Shown here one piece after another: positions 8,565 to 18,523 of a stretch of 64,000 nt of DNA. The position numbers and the translations under genes are program-made. How positions within the stretch are numbered: the first letter of the stretch is position 1; every line of letters begins with the position of its first letter. Source of the stretch: Rhodanobacter sp. AS-Z3 (GTDB lineage: Bacteria > Pseudomonadota > Gammaproteobacteria > Xanthomonadales > Rhodanobacteraceae); NCBI RefSeq assembly GCF_029224025.1, contig NZ_CP119392.1, positions 47,501 to 111,500 on the forward strand, in the 5' to 3' direction. The notes beneath the pieces were generated by a model that worked only from the letters and a program-made list of their open reading frames with translations, was not told where the DNA came from and made no database searches.

Positions 8565-9842
8565 ATGAGCCCGAGCCGCCGTTCACCCGCCCCTACCGGC
8601 AACCTTTTGTACGCCCAGTCCGGTGGCGTTACTGCGGTCATCAATGCCACCGCTGCGGGCGTGATCGAGGCAGCCCGGCGCAAGGGCGTGAAGGTTTATG
8701 CGGCGCGCAACGGCATTCTTGGCGCGCTGCGCGAAGACTTGATCGACACCTCGAAGGAATCGGCTGCCGCCATCGCCGCCTTGCGCCACACGCCCGGCGG
8801 CGCGTTCGGTTCGTGTCGCTACAAGCTGAAATCACTGGAAGACAACCGCGCCGAATACGAGCGGTTGATCGAGTTATTTCGCGCCCACGACATTCGCTGG
8901 TTTCTGTACAACGGCGGCAATGACTCGGCCGATACGGCACTGAAACTCTCGCAGATCGGCAAGACCCTGGGCTACGACATCCGCTGCATTGGTGTACCGA
9001 AGACGGTGGACAACGACCTCGCGGTGACCGACTGCTGCCCGGGTTTCGGCTCGGTGGCGAAATACACCGCCATTTCCACGCTGGAGGCCAGTCTGGACGT
9101 CGCCTCGATGGCCGAGACTTCGACCAAGGTATTCATTCTTGAGGTGATGGGTCGGCATGCCGGCTGGATCGCCGCCGCCGCCGGTCTGGCCGGCGAGGGC
9201 GCCGATGCGCCGCCGCACATCATCCTGTTCCCCGAGAACACCTTCGACGAAACCGCCTTCCTGGCCAAGGTGAAAGCCACCGTGGAGCGCGTGGGCTGGT
9301 GCACCGTGGTTGCCTCCGAGGGCGTGCGCAATGCCGCGGGCCAGTTCCTCGCCGAGGCCGGTGGCCGCGATGCGTTCGGTCATGCCCAACTCGGCGGCGT
9401 GGCACCGGTACTTGCGGCGCTGGTAAAGGAAAAGCTCGGTTACAAATATCACTGGGCCATGCCTGATTACCTGCAGCGTTCCGCCCGTCATGCAGCCTCC
9501 AAGGTCGATGCCGAGCAGGCCTATGCGGTCGGCAAGGCAGCGGTGGAATACGCCTTGGCCGGGATGAATGCGGTGATGCCGGTAATCGTGCGCACCTCGG
9601 ATGCGCCGTATCGCTGGACCATTGAGCCGGCGCTGCTGGCAAAGATCGCCAACCGCGAGAAGAAAATGCCCAAGGGTTTCATGACCCGTGACGGCTTCGG
9701 CATCACCGCCGCCGCACGGCGCTATCTCGCTCCGCTGATCCGCGGCGAAGCGCCGCCGCCTTATGGCAAGGATGGTCTGCCGCGTTATGTCACCTTGAAG
9801 AATGCTGCCGTGGCGAAAAAGCTGGCCAGCTTCCAGCGCTGA
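8565..9842 (+). CDS. pfp: Pyrophosphate-dependent 6-phosphofructokinase
   Basis: Phosphorylates fructose 6-phosphate, here predicted to use pyrophosphate and to be reversible. It has 425 residues. The phosphoryl-donor loop reads GGNDS at residues 117-121, with Asp where ATP enzymes have Gly, and PKTVDND follows at 145-151 with the Lys that marks PPi enzymes. MGRHAGWIAAAAG is the sugar-binding segment. The start ATG at 8565 has GAGGA four bases upstream. Only one small gene separates it from hppA, which also uses pyrophosphate. Donor specificity is inferred from these two residues. Confidence 0.92.
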   Translation: MSPSRRSPAPTGNLLYAQSGGVTAVINATAAGVIEAARRKGVKVYAARNGILGALREDLIDTSKESAAAIAALRHTPGGAFGSCRYKLKSLEDNRAEYERLIELFRAHDIRWFLYNGGNDSADTALKLSQIGKTLGYDIRCIGVPKTVDNDLAVTDCCPGFGSVAKYTAISTLEASLDVASMAETSTKVFILEVMGRHAGWIAAAAGLAGEGADAPPHIILFPENTFDETAFLAKVKATVERVGWCTVVASEGVRNAAGQFLAEAGGRDAFGHAQLGGVAPVLAALVKEKLGYKYHWAMPDYLQRSARHAASKVDAEQAYAVGKAAVEYALAGMNAVMPVIVRTSDAPYRWTIEPALLAKIANREKKMPKGFMTRDGFGITAAARRYLAPLIRGEAPPPYGKDGLPRYVTLKNAAVAKKLASFQR

Positions 9843-9999
9843 ACCTGCAGGTTTTGGTGCTGGATCTTGCGATGCTGAGCGCCACCTGAAAACGTTTCTT
9901 CGGGATCGGGTGGCGTTCAGGCGCAACTTCCTACGCTCCAGTTGCCCCGGTCGAACGCCGCATTGTCGCGGTCAGACACCGAGGGGAGGAGACCCGAAG

Positions 10000-10446
10000 A
10001 TGAAACTTGTCGCTCGCCTGCTCATCGCCGTCACCCTGCTCACCCCCGGTAGCTTCGCCGCGGCTGCGCCCGGCCCCGGCAACCATGACCACGGTGGTCA
10101 TGATCGCGGTAATGATCGTCATGATCAGCGACGCCATGATGATCGCGGCTACGATCACCGTCGCTACGAAAGTCAGCGCCGTGACAACCGCCATGACTAC
10201 CGTCGCCACGATGACCGGCACTATGTCTACGGTCCTGACTACCGTTACCCCAGCCCGCGTTACTATGGCCACCCGACTCGCTGGGAGCGCGGTCATCGCT
10301 ACTACGGTCCACGCTATGTGGTGCGCGACTACGGCTACTATCGCCTGCGCCATCCGCCACGAGGCTATCACTGGGTGCGCGCCAACAACGACTACCTGCT
10401 GGTCGCCATCGCCACCGGCATCATTCTGGACGTCGCGCTACGCTAG
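10000..10446 (+). CDS. RcnB-like periplasmic His/Asp/Tyr-rich protein
   Basis: A 148-residue secreted protein. A signal peptide ([23 protein letters not shown]) is followed by about 70 residues very rich in His, Asp and Arg ([14 protein letters not shown] and similar), a Tyr/Pro-rich stretch, and a C-terminal [23 protein letters not shown] segment, the hallmark of the RcnB family. RcnB in E. coli is a periplasmic factor in nickel/cobalt homeostasis; metal binding here is inferred from composition. GGAGGAG precedes the ATG at 10000. It is placed between two pyrophosphate enzymes. Confidence 0.82.
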   Translation: MKLVARLLIAVTLLTPGSFAAAAPGPGNHDHGGHDRGNDRHDQRRHDDRGYDHRRYESQRRDNRHDYRRHDDRHYVYGPDYRYPSPRYYGHPTRWERGHRYYGPRYVVRDYGYYRLRHPPRGYHWVRANNDYLLVAIATGIILDVALR

Positions 10447-10468
10447 ATCTGCCGTGGTTTGAGATGAC

Positions 10469-10496
10469 GAGGGCCACGTATACGTACGTGGCCCTC
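10469..10496 (+). terminator. Perfect 12-bp hairpin after the RcnB-like gene
   Basis: GAGGGCCACGTA and TACGTGGCCCTC form a perfect 12-bp stem with a TACG loop, 22 bp after the stop codon. No clear U-tract follows (ATGCTTTCTG), so termination may be weak or the element may act as a palindromic operator ahead of hppA. Confidence 0.5.
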
Positions 10497-10610
10497 ATGC
10501 TTTCTGATGCAGGGCGCTGCGCCGCACAACAGCCTGCGCCGGATCGTCTGCCTATACTCCCTTGGACCGCCCATTCCGGACGGCCACTTACAACCCATGG
10601 GGAGGCTCCG

Positions 10611-12662
10611 ATGCTGCAGCAGTATGGCTGGTGGATCGTCGTTGCGTGTGCGGTGGTGGCAGTTTTGTATGGCGCGCTTTCGGCGCGCTGGATCCTGGCG
10701 CAATCGCCAGGCAATGCGCGGATGCAGGAGATCGCTGCCGCGATCCAGGAAGGCGCACGCGCCTACCTCAACCGCCAGTACACCACCATCGGCCTGGTCG
10801 GCGTGGTGTTGCTGCTGTTGATCGGCATTTTCCTGAGCTGGCCGACCGCCATCGGCTTCCTGCTGGGCGCGCTGCTGTCAGGCGCGGCCGGCTATATCGG
10901 CATGAACGTCTCGGTACAGGCCAACGTGCGTACTGCCGAAGCAGCCCGCGGCGGCCTGAGCAAGGCGATGGATGTTGCCTTCCGTGGTGGCGCGATTACC
11001 GGCATGCTGGTGGTTGGGCTGGCCCTGCTCGGCGTGGCCGGTTACTGGCTGCTGCTAAACCGCATGGGCATCAGCGGTGAACCCGCCTTGCACGCGCTGG
11101 TCGGCTTCGCCTTCGGCAGTTCGTTGATCTCGATCTTTGCGCGTCTGGGCGGCGGCATCTTCACCAAGGGTGCCGACGTCGGTGCCGACCTGGTCGGCAA
11201 GGTCGAGGCCGGCATTCCCGAGGATGACCCGCGCAACCCGGCGGTGATTGCCGACAACGTGGGCGACAACGTCGGCGACTGCGCCGGCATGGCGGCCGAC
11301 CTGTTCGAAACCTACGCGGTGACGGTGATCGCCACCATGCTGCTGGGCAGCCTGATGATCAGCGAGGTCGGCGCCAATGCAGTGCTCTACCCGCTGCTGC
11401 TGGGCGGTGTCTCGATCATCGCGTCGATCATCGGCACGCTGTTCGTCAAGGTGAAGGAAGGCGGCTCGATCATGGGCGCGCTTTACAAGGGCGTGATCGT
11501 CTCGGCCGTACTGGCTGCAGCGGCGTTCTACCCGATCACCATGCAACTGATGCCGGACTTCAGCCACGGCGCGATGAGCCTGTGGGGCTGCACCCTGATC
11601 GGCCTGGCGCTGACCGGCGCGATTGTTTGGATCACCGAGTACTACACCGGTACGCAATACAAGCCGGTGCAGCACATCGCTGCCGCCTCGACCACCGGCC
11701 ACGGCACCAACATCATTGCCGGCCTCGGCGTGTCGATGAAGTCCACCGCGTGGCCGGTACTCGCCGTCTGTGCGGCGATCTGGTCAGCGTTTGCGCTGGG
11801 TGGTTTGTACGGCATCGCGATCGCCGCCACCGCGATGTTGTCGATGGCTGGCATGATCGTGGCGCTGGACGCTTACGGTCCGATCACCGACAACGCCGGC
11901 GGCATCGCCGAGATGGCCGACCTGCCGCCCGAAGTACGTGGCGTCACCGATCCGCTGGACGCGGTCGGCAACACCACCAAGGCGGTGACCAAGGGTTACG
12001 CGATCGGTTCGGCAGCACTGGCGGCCTTGGTGCTGTTTGCCGACTACACGCATAACCTCAGCCAGCATTTTGGCGGCTCCGTTGTCAGCTTCGACTTGTC
12101 GAACCATTACGTGATCATCGGCCTGCTGATTGGCGGCCTGATTCCGTACCTGTTCGGTGCAATGGCGATGGAAGCAGTCGGTCGCGCGGCGGGTGCCGTG
12201 GTGGTGGAAGTACGCCGTCAGTTCCGTGAGATTCCGGGCATCATGGCCGGCACCGCCAAGCCGGAATACTCGCGCGCGGTGGACATGCTGACCAAGTCGG
12301 CGATCCGCGAAATGATCGTGCCGTCACTGCTGCCGGTGCTGGTGCCGGTATTGGTGATCTTCGGCTTCAAGTGGCTGGGTGGTCCCGAAGCCGGCGCGCA
12401 GGCGCTTGGCGGCGTGCTGATCGGCACCATCGTCACCGGCTTGTTCGTGGCGATCTCGATGACCACCGGTGGTGGCGCCTGGGACAACGCGAAGAAGTAC
12501 ATCGAGGACGGTCATCACGGCGGCAAGGGCTCGGAAGCGCACAAGGCCGCAGTCACTGGTGACACCGTCGGCGATCCCTACAAGGACACCGCCGGTCCGG
12601 CCGTGAACCCGCTGATCAAGATCATCAACATCGTGGCCTTGCTGATGATTCCGTTGCTGTAA
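10611..12662 (+). CDS. hppA: Proton-translocating membrane pyrophosphatase
   Basis: An integral-membrane pump that hydrolyses PPi and moves H+ across the inner membrane. It has 683 residues with about 16 hydrophobic helices. The catalytic acidic loop [20 protein letters not shown] and the following [19 protein letters not shown] are intact, as is the late DNAGGIAEM segment. The sequence [12 protein letters not shown] has Lys in the position that distinguishes K+-independent pumps (K+-dependent ones have Ala), so I predict an H+-pumping, K+-independent enzyme. The start ATG at 10611 is preceded by GGGGAGG. A strong terminator follows. Confidence 0.96.
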   Translation: MLQQYGWWIVVACAVVAVLYGALSARWILAQSPGNARMQEIAAAIQEGARAYLNRQYTTIGLVGVVLLLLIGIFLSWPTAIGFLLGALLSGAAGYIGMNVSVQANVRTAEAARGGLSKAMDVAFRGGAITGMLVVGLALLGVAGYWLLLNRMGISGEPALHALVGFAFGSSLISIFARLGGGIFTKGADVGADLVGKVEAGIPEDDPRNPAVIADNVGDNVGDCAGMAADLFETYAVTVIATMLLGSLMISEVGANAVLYPLLLGGVSIIASIIGTLFVKVKEGGSIMGALYKGVIVSAVLAAAAFYPITMQLMPDFSHGAMSLWGCTLIGLALTGAIVWITEYYTGTQYKPVQHIAAASTTGHGTNIIAGLGVSMKSTAWPVLAVCAAIWSAFALGGLYGIAIAATAMLSMAGMIVALDAYGPITDNAGGIAEMADLPPEVRGVTDPLDAVGNTTKAVTKGYAIGSAALAALVLFADYTHNLSQHFGGSVVSFDLSNHYVIIGLLIGGLIPYLFGAMAMEAVGRAAGAVVVEVRRQFREIPGIMAGTAKPEYSRAVDMLTKSAIREMIVPSLLPVLVPVLVIFGFKWLGGPEAGAQALGGVLIGTIVTGLFVAISMTTGGGAWDNAKKYIEDGHHGGKGSEAHKAAVTGDTVGDPYKDTAGPAVNPLIKIINIVALLMIPLL

Positions 12663-12714
12663 CAGGCATTTCAACCCAACTGCCGGCGATATTGCGGAGG
12701 CAGTGACAGCTAAG

Positions 12715-12751
12715 GCGGCGGCCCGGATTTTCGGGCCGCCGCTTTCTTTTT
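12715..12751 (+). terminator. Rho-independent terminator of hppA
   Basis: A perfect 11-bp stem, GCGGCGGCCCG pairing with CGGGCCGCCGC around a GATTTT loop, is followed by TTTCTTTTT. It lies about 50 bp after the hppA stop. Confidence 0.9.
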
Positions 12752-12861
12752 GCCGTGCCGCGCGAACAGTGACAAGATGCGCGGACAAGGGGAATCCACA
12801 TCTACCGAACCGCATCAACGGCAGGCACAGCCACGCCTTCGATACCAAGGATTTGCGCACG

Positions 12862-13404
12862 ATGACAACCACGCTGCTCCTGCTTGCCCTGGCCGTCGCC
12901 TGCGCATGGATGTTCAACCGACTGGTACGCGACCGCAATCAGGTACATGTGGCATGGAGCGATGTAGACGTCCAGTTGCAACGCCGCCACGACCTGGTGC
13001 CGGTGCTGGCGGAAACCGTGCGTGGTTACGCCGGCCATGAGAGCGAACTGCTGGGCCGGGTCACCCGCGAGCGCACGCTGGCGCAGTCCAGCAACGGTCC
13101 GGCCGCACGAGGTGAAGCCGAGCAGGTACTGGGCGGTGACCTCGGTCGTTTGATCGCGCTGGGCGAGGCCTATCCTGATCTCAAGGCCAGCACGAATTTC
13201 GTGCAACTGTCGGCGGAACTGGTCGAGATCGAGGATGCGATCCAGCACGCACGGCGTTTCTACAATGGCTCCGTGCGCCAGTACAACACCCACCTGCAGC
13301 GCTTCCCCGACCTGTTGATCGCCCACGCATTGCGCTTCCAGCCAGCGCAATTTTTTGCCGCCGACGACGATGCCCGCGCGACGGTTGCCGTGCATCTGGA
13401 CTGA
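12862..13404 (+). CDS. lemA: LemA family membrane-anchored protein
   Basis: A 180-residue LemA-fold protein. One N-terminal transmembrane helix (TTLLLLALAVACAWMF) is followed by a helical bundle with NRLVRDRNQVHVAWSDVDVQ, RRHDLVPVLAETVRGY and ARRFYNGSVRQYNTHLQ, the conserved LemA segments. The ATG at 12862 is chosen because it places the anchor helix at the N-terminus. The next gene, 12 bp downstream, encodes a DUF2207 membrane protein; LemA with DUF2207 is a recurring pair of unknown function. Confidence 0.9.
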   Translation: MTTTLLLLALAVACAWMFNRLVRDRNQVHVAWSDVDVQLQRRHDLVPVLAETVRGYAGHESELLGRVTRERTLAQSSNGPAARGEAEQVLGGDLGRLIALGEAYPDLKASTNFVQLSAELVEIEDAIQHARRFYNGSVRQYNTHLQRFPDLLIAHALRFQPAQFFAADDDARATVAVHLD

Positions 13405-13416
13405 AAGGAGCGCGCC

Positions 13417-15309
13417 ATGCGCCAGGGATACGGAAGCTTTCTGCTGCTTGCGCTGGCGATCTTTGCACTCGCCGGAACCTGCCGTGCCGACGAACGCATT
13501 CTCGACTACCACGCCGACATCGTGCTGGCCGCCGATGGCAGCATGAACGTGACCGAACACATCCGCGTGCAGGCCGAGGGCAACCAGATTCGCCACGGCA
13601 TCTACCGTGATTTTCCCACCGATTATCGCGATCCACTGCACAACCGCTACCGGGTGCAGTTCAAGCTGATCTCGACCGAACGCGATGGCCGCAGCGAACC
13701 TTCGCACACCCAGCCGCAGGCCAATGGCATACGCATCTACCTTGGTGACAGCAACAGCGTCGTCGACCCGGGCGAACACGAGTACACGCTGCATTATCAA
13801 AGCAACCGTCAGATCGGTTTTTTCAAGGATCACGACGAGTTGTTCTGGAACGTCACCGGTACTGGCTGGGACTTTCCGATCGATCACGCTAGCGCACACA
13901 TCACCTTGCCCGTTGCAGTGGAACCGGGCCAGCTGAAGGCGACCGGATACACCGGCAGCCAGGGTTCGCTCGAACACTCACTGACCAGCCAACTCGATGC
14001 GGATGGCGCCAGTTTCGCCAGCACACGTGGGCTGCAGACGCATGAAGGGCTGAGCATTGCATTGAGCTTTCCCAAGGGGCTGATTGCCGAACCCGACAAG
14101 GCGCAACGCTTTCGCTGGTTGCTGGGCGACAATCGCAACCTGCTGTTCGGCCTGCTCGGGCTGGCCCTGCTGTGGCTCTACTACGGTCTGGCATGGGTGG
14201 CCTGCGGCCGCGATCCTGCCACCGGTGTGCGCGTGGCAGCCTACGAGCCACCTGATGGCGACTCGGCGGCGGCATTGCGCTATGTGCGGCGCATGGGTTA
14301 CGACAACACCTGCTTTACCGCCGCGATTCTCGGTATTGCAGCGAAGGGCGGACTACAGATCGAACGCAATGCGGCTGGGCGTTACAGCGTGACCCGTAGC
14401 CAGGCGGTACCCGACAATCTGGCGGCGGACGAGAAGGTGCTGCTCGACACACTGCTTCCGGACACGCAAAAACTCACTTTCGAGTCGTCACAGCACCAGC
14501 GCGTCAGCGCTGCCCAGAACGCGCTGAAAAAGGCGCTATCCAGCGGGTGGAGGAAGAAGTTCTTCGCCACCCACTCCCTGCTGCTGCTACCCGGCGTGGT
14601 GATTTCACTGGTCACCCTGTTTCTGATCGTTGGCGACAACGTTGGACCGGCGGCATTCATGCTGCTCTGGCTCACGGTCTGGAGTTTCGGGGTGGCAGGC
14701 CTGTTCCAGCAGGCCTGGCAAGCCAGCCACACCGGCGGCAAGGGAGCAGCTGGGTTGTGGTTCATGACCGTGATTTTCGGCGCCGGTGAGGTCGCTGGCC
14801 TGACCATGTTGGGAAGCACGATTGGTTACGCCAACCTGCCGATCTTCCTTGCGCTGATCGGCACCAATATCGCCTTCCACCACTGGATGAAAGCGCCCAC
14901 CCAGATCGGCGCAAAGTTGCTTGATCGGATCGAAGGCTTCCGCTGGTATCTGGGCGTGGCCGAGAAGCAGGAACTTGACTCGCGCTACCAGCCCGAGTCG
15001 CGCCCCGAATTGTTTGCCGCCTATCTGCCCTACGCGCTGGCACTGGACGTGGGCAACGCATGGGCGCAACGTTTCACCGATGCGTTATCGACGGCGCAAT
15101 TGAAGCAGGCCCAACCAAGCTGGTACAGCGGCGCCGGCGTCGGCAGTTTCGACAGCAGCAGCTTCGCCAACTTCGGTAACGGGCTGGCTGCTGGCGTCGG
15201 TAGTGCGATTGCCTCGTCATCCGTTGCACCTGGCTCCAGCTCGGGCTTTGGCGGCAGTTCGGGAGGCTCTGGCGGCGGCGGGGGCGGCGGCGGAGGCGGT
15301 GGTTGGTGA
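13417..15309 (+). CDS. DUF2207 membrane protein with poly-glycine tail
   Basis: A 630-residue protein of unknown function. The N-terminal signal peptide is followed by an extracytoplasmic beta-rich DUF2207 domain (roughly residues 25-240; ILDYHADIVLAADGSMNVTE). A transmembrane helix follows near 245 (LLFGLLGLALLWLYYG), then a cytoplasmic segment, two or three further helices near 390-500, and a Ser/Gly tail ending in eleven consecutive glycines and a Trp. This layout is typical of DUF2207. It pairs with lemA. The G-rich codon run at 15274-15304 is low-complexity DNA. Confidence 0.88.
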   Translation: MRQGYGSFLLLALAIFALAGTCRADERILDYHADIVLAADGSMNVTEHIRVQAEGNQIRHGIYRDFPTDYRDPLHNRYRVQFKLISTERDGRSEPSHTQPQANGIRIYLGDSNSVVDPGEHEYTLHYQSNRQIGFFKDHDELFWNVTGTGWDFPIDHASAHITLPVAVEPGQLKATGYTGSQGSLEHSLTSQLDADGASFASTRGLQTHEGLSIALSFPKGLIAEPDKAQRFRWLLGDNRNLLFGLLGLALLWLYYGLAWVACGRDPATGVRVAAYEPPDGDSAAALRYVRRMGYDNTCFTAAILGIAAKGGLQIERNAAGRYSVTRSQAVPDNLAADEKVLLDTLLPDTQKLTFESSQHQRVSAAQNALKKALSSGWRKKFFATHSLLLLPGVVISLVTLFLIVGDNVGPAAFMLLWLTVWSFGVAGLFQQAWQASHTGGKGAAGLWFMTVIFGAGEVAGLTMLGSTIGYANLPIFLALIGTNIAFHHWMKAPTQIGAKLLDRIEGFRWYLGVAEKQELDSRYQPESRPELFAAYLPYALALDVGNAWAQRFTDALSTAQLKQAQPSWYSGAGVGSFDSSSFANFGNGLAAGVGSAIASSSVAPGSSSGFGGSSGGSGGGGGGGGGGGW

Positions 15310-15379
15310 CAGCCGTACTTCACTACCTTGCTGAAAGCAGCTGCTTGGCAAAAGTACGACAACGAAGGGAGATGAGCTC

Positions 15380-17515
15380 ATGAAAGCACTCTGGTTGATG
15401 CTGGCGCTAGGCGTCACACTGACGGGCATGACCGATACCCATGCCAGCAACACTGCCCCCGCGAAGCCCGCTCCCACAGCCACCGGCGAGGATCCCTTCC
15501 TGTGGCTGGAAGACATCCACGGCACCCGCGCCATGGACTGGGTAAAGCAGCAGAACGCGACCACCGCCATGCGCTTTGTCGACAACGACGAATTCACGCA
15601 TACCCGCAACAGCATTCTTGAAGTACTCGACTCCGACGCGCGGATTCCCTACGTCAGCCGGATGGGCAGCTATCTGTACAACTTCTGGCGTGACAAGACC
15701 CATCCGCGCGGCATCTGGCGGCGTGCCACGCTGGCCGAATACCGCAAGGCCGCGCCGGCCTGGGAAGTGCTGCTGGATATTGACGCGCTGAACAAGGCCG
15801 AGGACAAGCGCTGGGTGTTCAAGGACGTGCAATGCCTGAAACCCGCCTACGAGCGCTGCCTGGTTTCGCTGTCACCCGACGGCGGTGACGCTGTGGAAGT
15901 GCGTGAATTCGACATTGCACACAAGCGCTTCGTGAAGAACGGCTTCGAGTTGCCGGTCGCCAAGACGCAAATCGGCTGGATCGACGAAGACACAGTCTAC
16001 GTCGGCACCGACTTCGGACCCGGCTCGATGACCGAGTCGAGCTATCCACGCATCGTCAAGCAATGGCATCGCGGCCAGCCTTTGGCGAGTGCCATCACCG
16101 TCTACGAAGGCAAGCCAACCGATCTGGCGGTCAGCGCCCAGCACGATCGCACACCTGGCTACGAGCGCGACTTTGTATCAGTTGCCACGGACTTCTTCCA
16201 CAGCGTTCTGTACCAGCGCATCAACGGCAGCCTGGCTCGGGTCGAGGTACCCGAGGATGCGGACACGGACGCCCATCGCGAATGGCTGCTGGTGCGCACG
16301 CGCTCGCCGTGGACCGTCGGTGGAACCACGTATCCCGCTGGCGCCCTGCTGGCCACGCAGTTCGACCACTTCATGGCTGGCAAGCGCGACTTTTCCGTGC
16401 TGTTCAAGCCCGACGCTCATACCTCACTGAACTCCTACAAATGGACCCGGCATCATCTGATCCTGGACCTGATGGATGACGTGAAAAGTCGACTCGATGT
16501 CGTGACGCCTCCGCTGATGGCCACAGCCGACGGCGACTGGAAGCGTGAAACGATGCCCGGCGCCACGGCGATGAGCTCGATCAACGTGATCGCCACCGAC
16601 CCCGAACATAGCGACGAATACTGGCTCGATGTCACCAGCTTTCTGACGCCTTCGACCCTCGAACGTGGCGTGCTCGACAGCGCCCCGGCGGAAATGATCA
16701 AACAGGCGCCGGCCTTCTTCGATGCCAGCCAGTTCGTGGTCAGCCAGCACTTCGTGCAATCGAAAGACGGCACCCGCGTGCCCTATTTCGAGATCGCGCC
16801 GAAGGACCTCAAGCTGGACGGTTCCAACCGCACCTTGCTGTATGGCTATGGCGGCTTCGAGGTCTCGCTGCAGCCGTTTTACAGCGGCAGCGTCGGTCGC
16901 GCCTGGCTCGAGCGCGGCGGTGTCTACGTGATCGCCAACATCCGTGGCGGCGGCGAATACGGCCCGCAGTGGCATCAGGCGGCACTCAAGGCCAACCGAC
17001 CACGCGCCTACGAGGATTTCGCAGCCGTGGCCGAAGACCTGATCAAGCGGGGCGTGACCTCGCCCAAACATCTGGGTGCCGAAGGCGGCAGCAATGGCGG
17101 CCTGCTGATGGGCAACATGCTGACCATGTATCCGCAACTGTTTGGCGCGATCGCCTGCGAAGTGCCATTGCTGGACATGAAGCGCTACATCCATCTTTCA
17201 GCGGGCGCCTCGTGGATGGCCGAATACGGCAACCCGGATACCGACGACTGGAATTTCATCAAAACCTTCTCGCCGTACCAGAACGTGAAGAAGGATGGCC
17301 ATTACCCACCCGTGCTGTTCTACACCGCCACCAGCGACGACCGCGTTGGCCCGGTGCAGGCGCGCAAAATGGCGGCCGAGATGCAGGCACAGGGCCACCC
17401 GAACGTGTGGTTCTACGAGAATCTGGAAGGCGGCCACGGCGCCGGCGCCGATAACCAGCAATCGGCGCACATGCATGCGATGGCTTATGACTTCTTGTGG
17501 GATCAGTTGAAGTAG
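15380..17515 (+). CDS. Prolyl oligopeptidase (S9A serine peptidase)
   Basis: Cleaves short proline-containing peptides. It has 711 residues with a signal peptide (MKALWLMLALGVTLTGMTDTHA), so it is predicted periplasmic. A propeller domain follows from DPFLWLEDIHG. The catalytic serine is in EGGSNGGLLMGNML near residue 573, the Asp in TSDDRVGP near 653, and the His in EGGHGAG near 690. The segment IANIRGGGEYGP is characteristic of the S9 catalytic core. It stands alone between DUF2207 and the prolyl-hydroxylase-like gene. Confidence 0.94.
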   Translation: MKALWLMLALGVTLTGMTDTHASNTAPAKPAPTATGEDPFLWLEDIHGTRAMDWVKQQNATTAMRFVDNDEFTHTRNSILEVLDSDARIPYVSRMGSYLYNFWRDKTHPRGIWRRATLAEYRKAAPAWEVLLDIDALNKAEDKRWVFKDVQCLKPAYERCLVSLSPDGGDAVEVREFDIAHKRFVKNGFELPVAKTQIGWIDEDTVYVGTDFGPGSMTESSYPRIVKQWHRGQPLASAITVYEGKPTDLAVSAQHDRTPGYERDFVSVATDFFHSVLYQRINGSLARVEVPEDADTDAHREWLLVRTRSPWTVGGTTYPAGALLATQFDHFMAGKRDFSVLFKPDAHTSLNSYKWTRHHLILDLMDDVKSRLDVVTPPLMATADGDWKRETMPGATAMSSINVIATDPEHSDEYWLDVTSFLTPSTLERGVLDSAPAEMIKQAPAFFDASQFVVSQHFVQSKDGTRVPYFEIAPKDLKLDGSNRTLLYGYGGFEVSLQPFYSGSVGRAWLERGGVYVIANIRGGGEYGPQWHQAALKANRPRAYEDFAAVAEDLIKRGVTSPKHLGAEGGSNGGLLMGNMLTMYPQLFGAIACEVPLLDMKRYIHLSAGASWMAEYGNPDTDDWNFIKTFSPYQNVKKDGHYPPVLFYTATSDDRVGPVQARKMAAEMQAQGHPNVWFYENLEGGHGAGADNQQSAHMHAMAYDFLWDQLK

Positions 17516-17520
17516 TTCGC

Positions 17521-17546
17521 TCACGTCGCCCGGAAGGGCGACGTGA
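17521..17546 (+). terminator. Hairpin after the prolyl oligopeptidase gene
   Basis: TCACGTCGCCC and GGGCGACGTGA make a perfect 11-bp stem with a GGAA loop, 5 bp after the stop codon. The trailing sequence (AGTACTCTCC) is not a clean U-tract, so efficiency is uncertain. Confidence 0.6.
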
Positions 17547-17585
17547 AGTACTCTCCTTTGTTGGGCCACACCACAGCCAAAGTCC

Positions 17586-18440
17586 ATGCATCCACGCACC
17601 ACCATCACTCCCGAACTGCGCGACTGGATACTGACCACCACGCGGGATGGTCACAGCGTGGTGGACGTACTGCAGCTGATGAAGGACAGCGGCTACGATC
17701 CGCGTCAGAGTCGCAGCATGGTGGCCGAGGTGTTGAAGCTGCCGCTGGCGGCGCTGACCGCACAACCCGTGAGCGCGCCGCCGCGCGGCCAGCGCACGAG
17801 GCATCCCGAGGCACCGGAGATCAACGTTGACGGACATCGCGTCGGTGTTTCGCTCAGCGTTGGCGTGCCCTCGCTACGCGTGTTGGAAAACATGCTCAGC
17901 CCGCAGGAATGCGATGAACTGATTGCGCTGGCGCAACCCCGGCTCACGCGCGCGCTGACGGTGGCTAGCGACGGCAGCAATCAAGTCGATCAGCGACGTA
18001 CCAGCGAAGGCATGTTCTTCGGTCTGAACGAGCTGCCGCTGGTGGGCCGGATCGAGCAACGCCTGGCCACGCTACTGGACCTTCCAATGAACCACGGCGA
18101 AGGTCTGCAGATCCTGCACTATCTGCCGGGCCAGGAATACGAACCGCATTTCGACTGGTTCGACCCGCAGCAGCCGGGCTACGACACGATCACCGCGGCG
18201 GGCGGGCAGCGCATTGCCAGCGTGGTGATGTACCTGAACACGCCAGAGCTGGGTGGCGGAACCGCTTTTCCCGGGCTGGGCCTGACGGTGACCGCGCGAC
18301 GCGGAACCGCCGTGTATTTCGCCTACGAAGGTGGCGACCAGACTTCGTTGCACGCGGGCCTGCCGGTCCAACGCGGCGAAAAGTGGATCGCCACCAAATG
18401 GCTGCGCGAACGCCCGTATCGGAATCCGCGGCGCGTCTGA
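17586..18440 (+). CDS. 2OG-Fe(II) oxygenase, prolyl-4-hydroxylase type
   Basis: A 284-residue protein with a C-terminal double-stranded beta-helix dioxygenase domain. Iron ligands are the HxD in EPHFDWFDP (residues about 192-195) and the distal His in SLHAGLPV near 258; the 2-oxoglutarate lysine is the GEKWIATKW lysine that follows. NTPELGGGTAFP is the family's GG.T.FP strand. The N-terminal 80 residues are helical and not recognised. The substrate is unknown; bacterial members hydroxylate prolines in proteins such as EF-Tu or act on small molecules. The start is the ATG at 17586. Confidence 0.88.
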   Translation: MHPRTTITPELRDWILTTTRDGHSVVDVLQLMKDSGYDPRQSRSMVAEVLKLPLAALTAQPVSAPPRGQRTRHPEAPEINVDGHRVGVSLSVGVPSLRVLENMLSPQECDELIALAQPRLTRALTVASDGSNQVDQRRTSEGMFFGLNELPLVGRIEQRLATLLDLPMNHGEGLQILHYLPGQEYEPHFDWFDPQQPGYDTITAAGGQRIASVVMYLNTPELGGGTAFPGLGLTVTARRGTAVYFAYEGGDQTSLHAGLPVQRGEKWIATKWLRERPYRNPRRV

Positions 18441-18523
18441 GCAGCGCATCGTTGCTGCGACGCAGCAGCGATTGGCGTATCCTTGCAGGCCTTCTTTCCT
18501 CCCTACCTTCTCAAGGACTTTCC

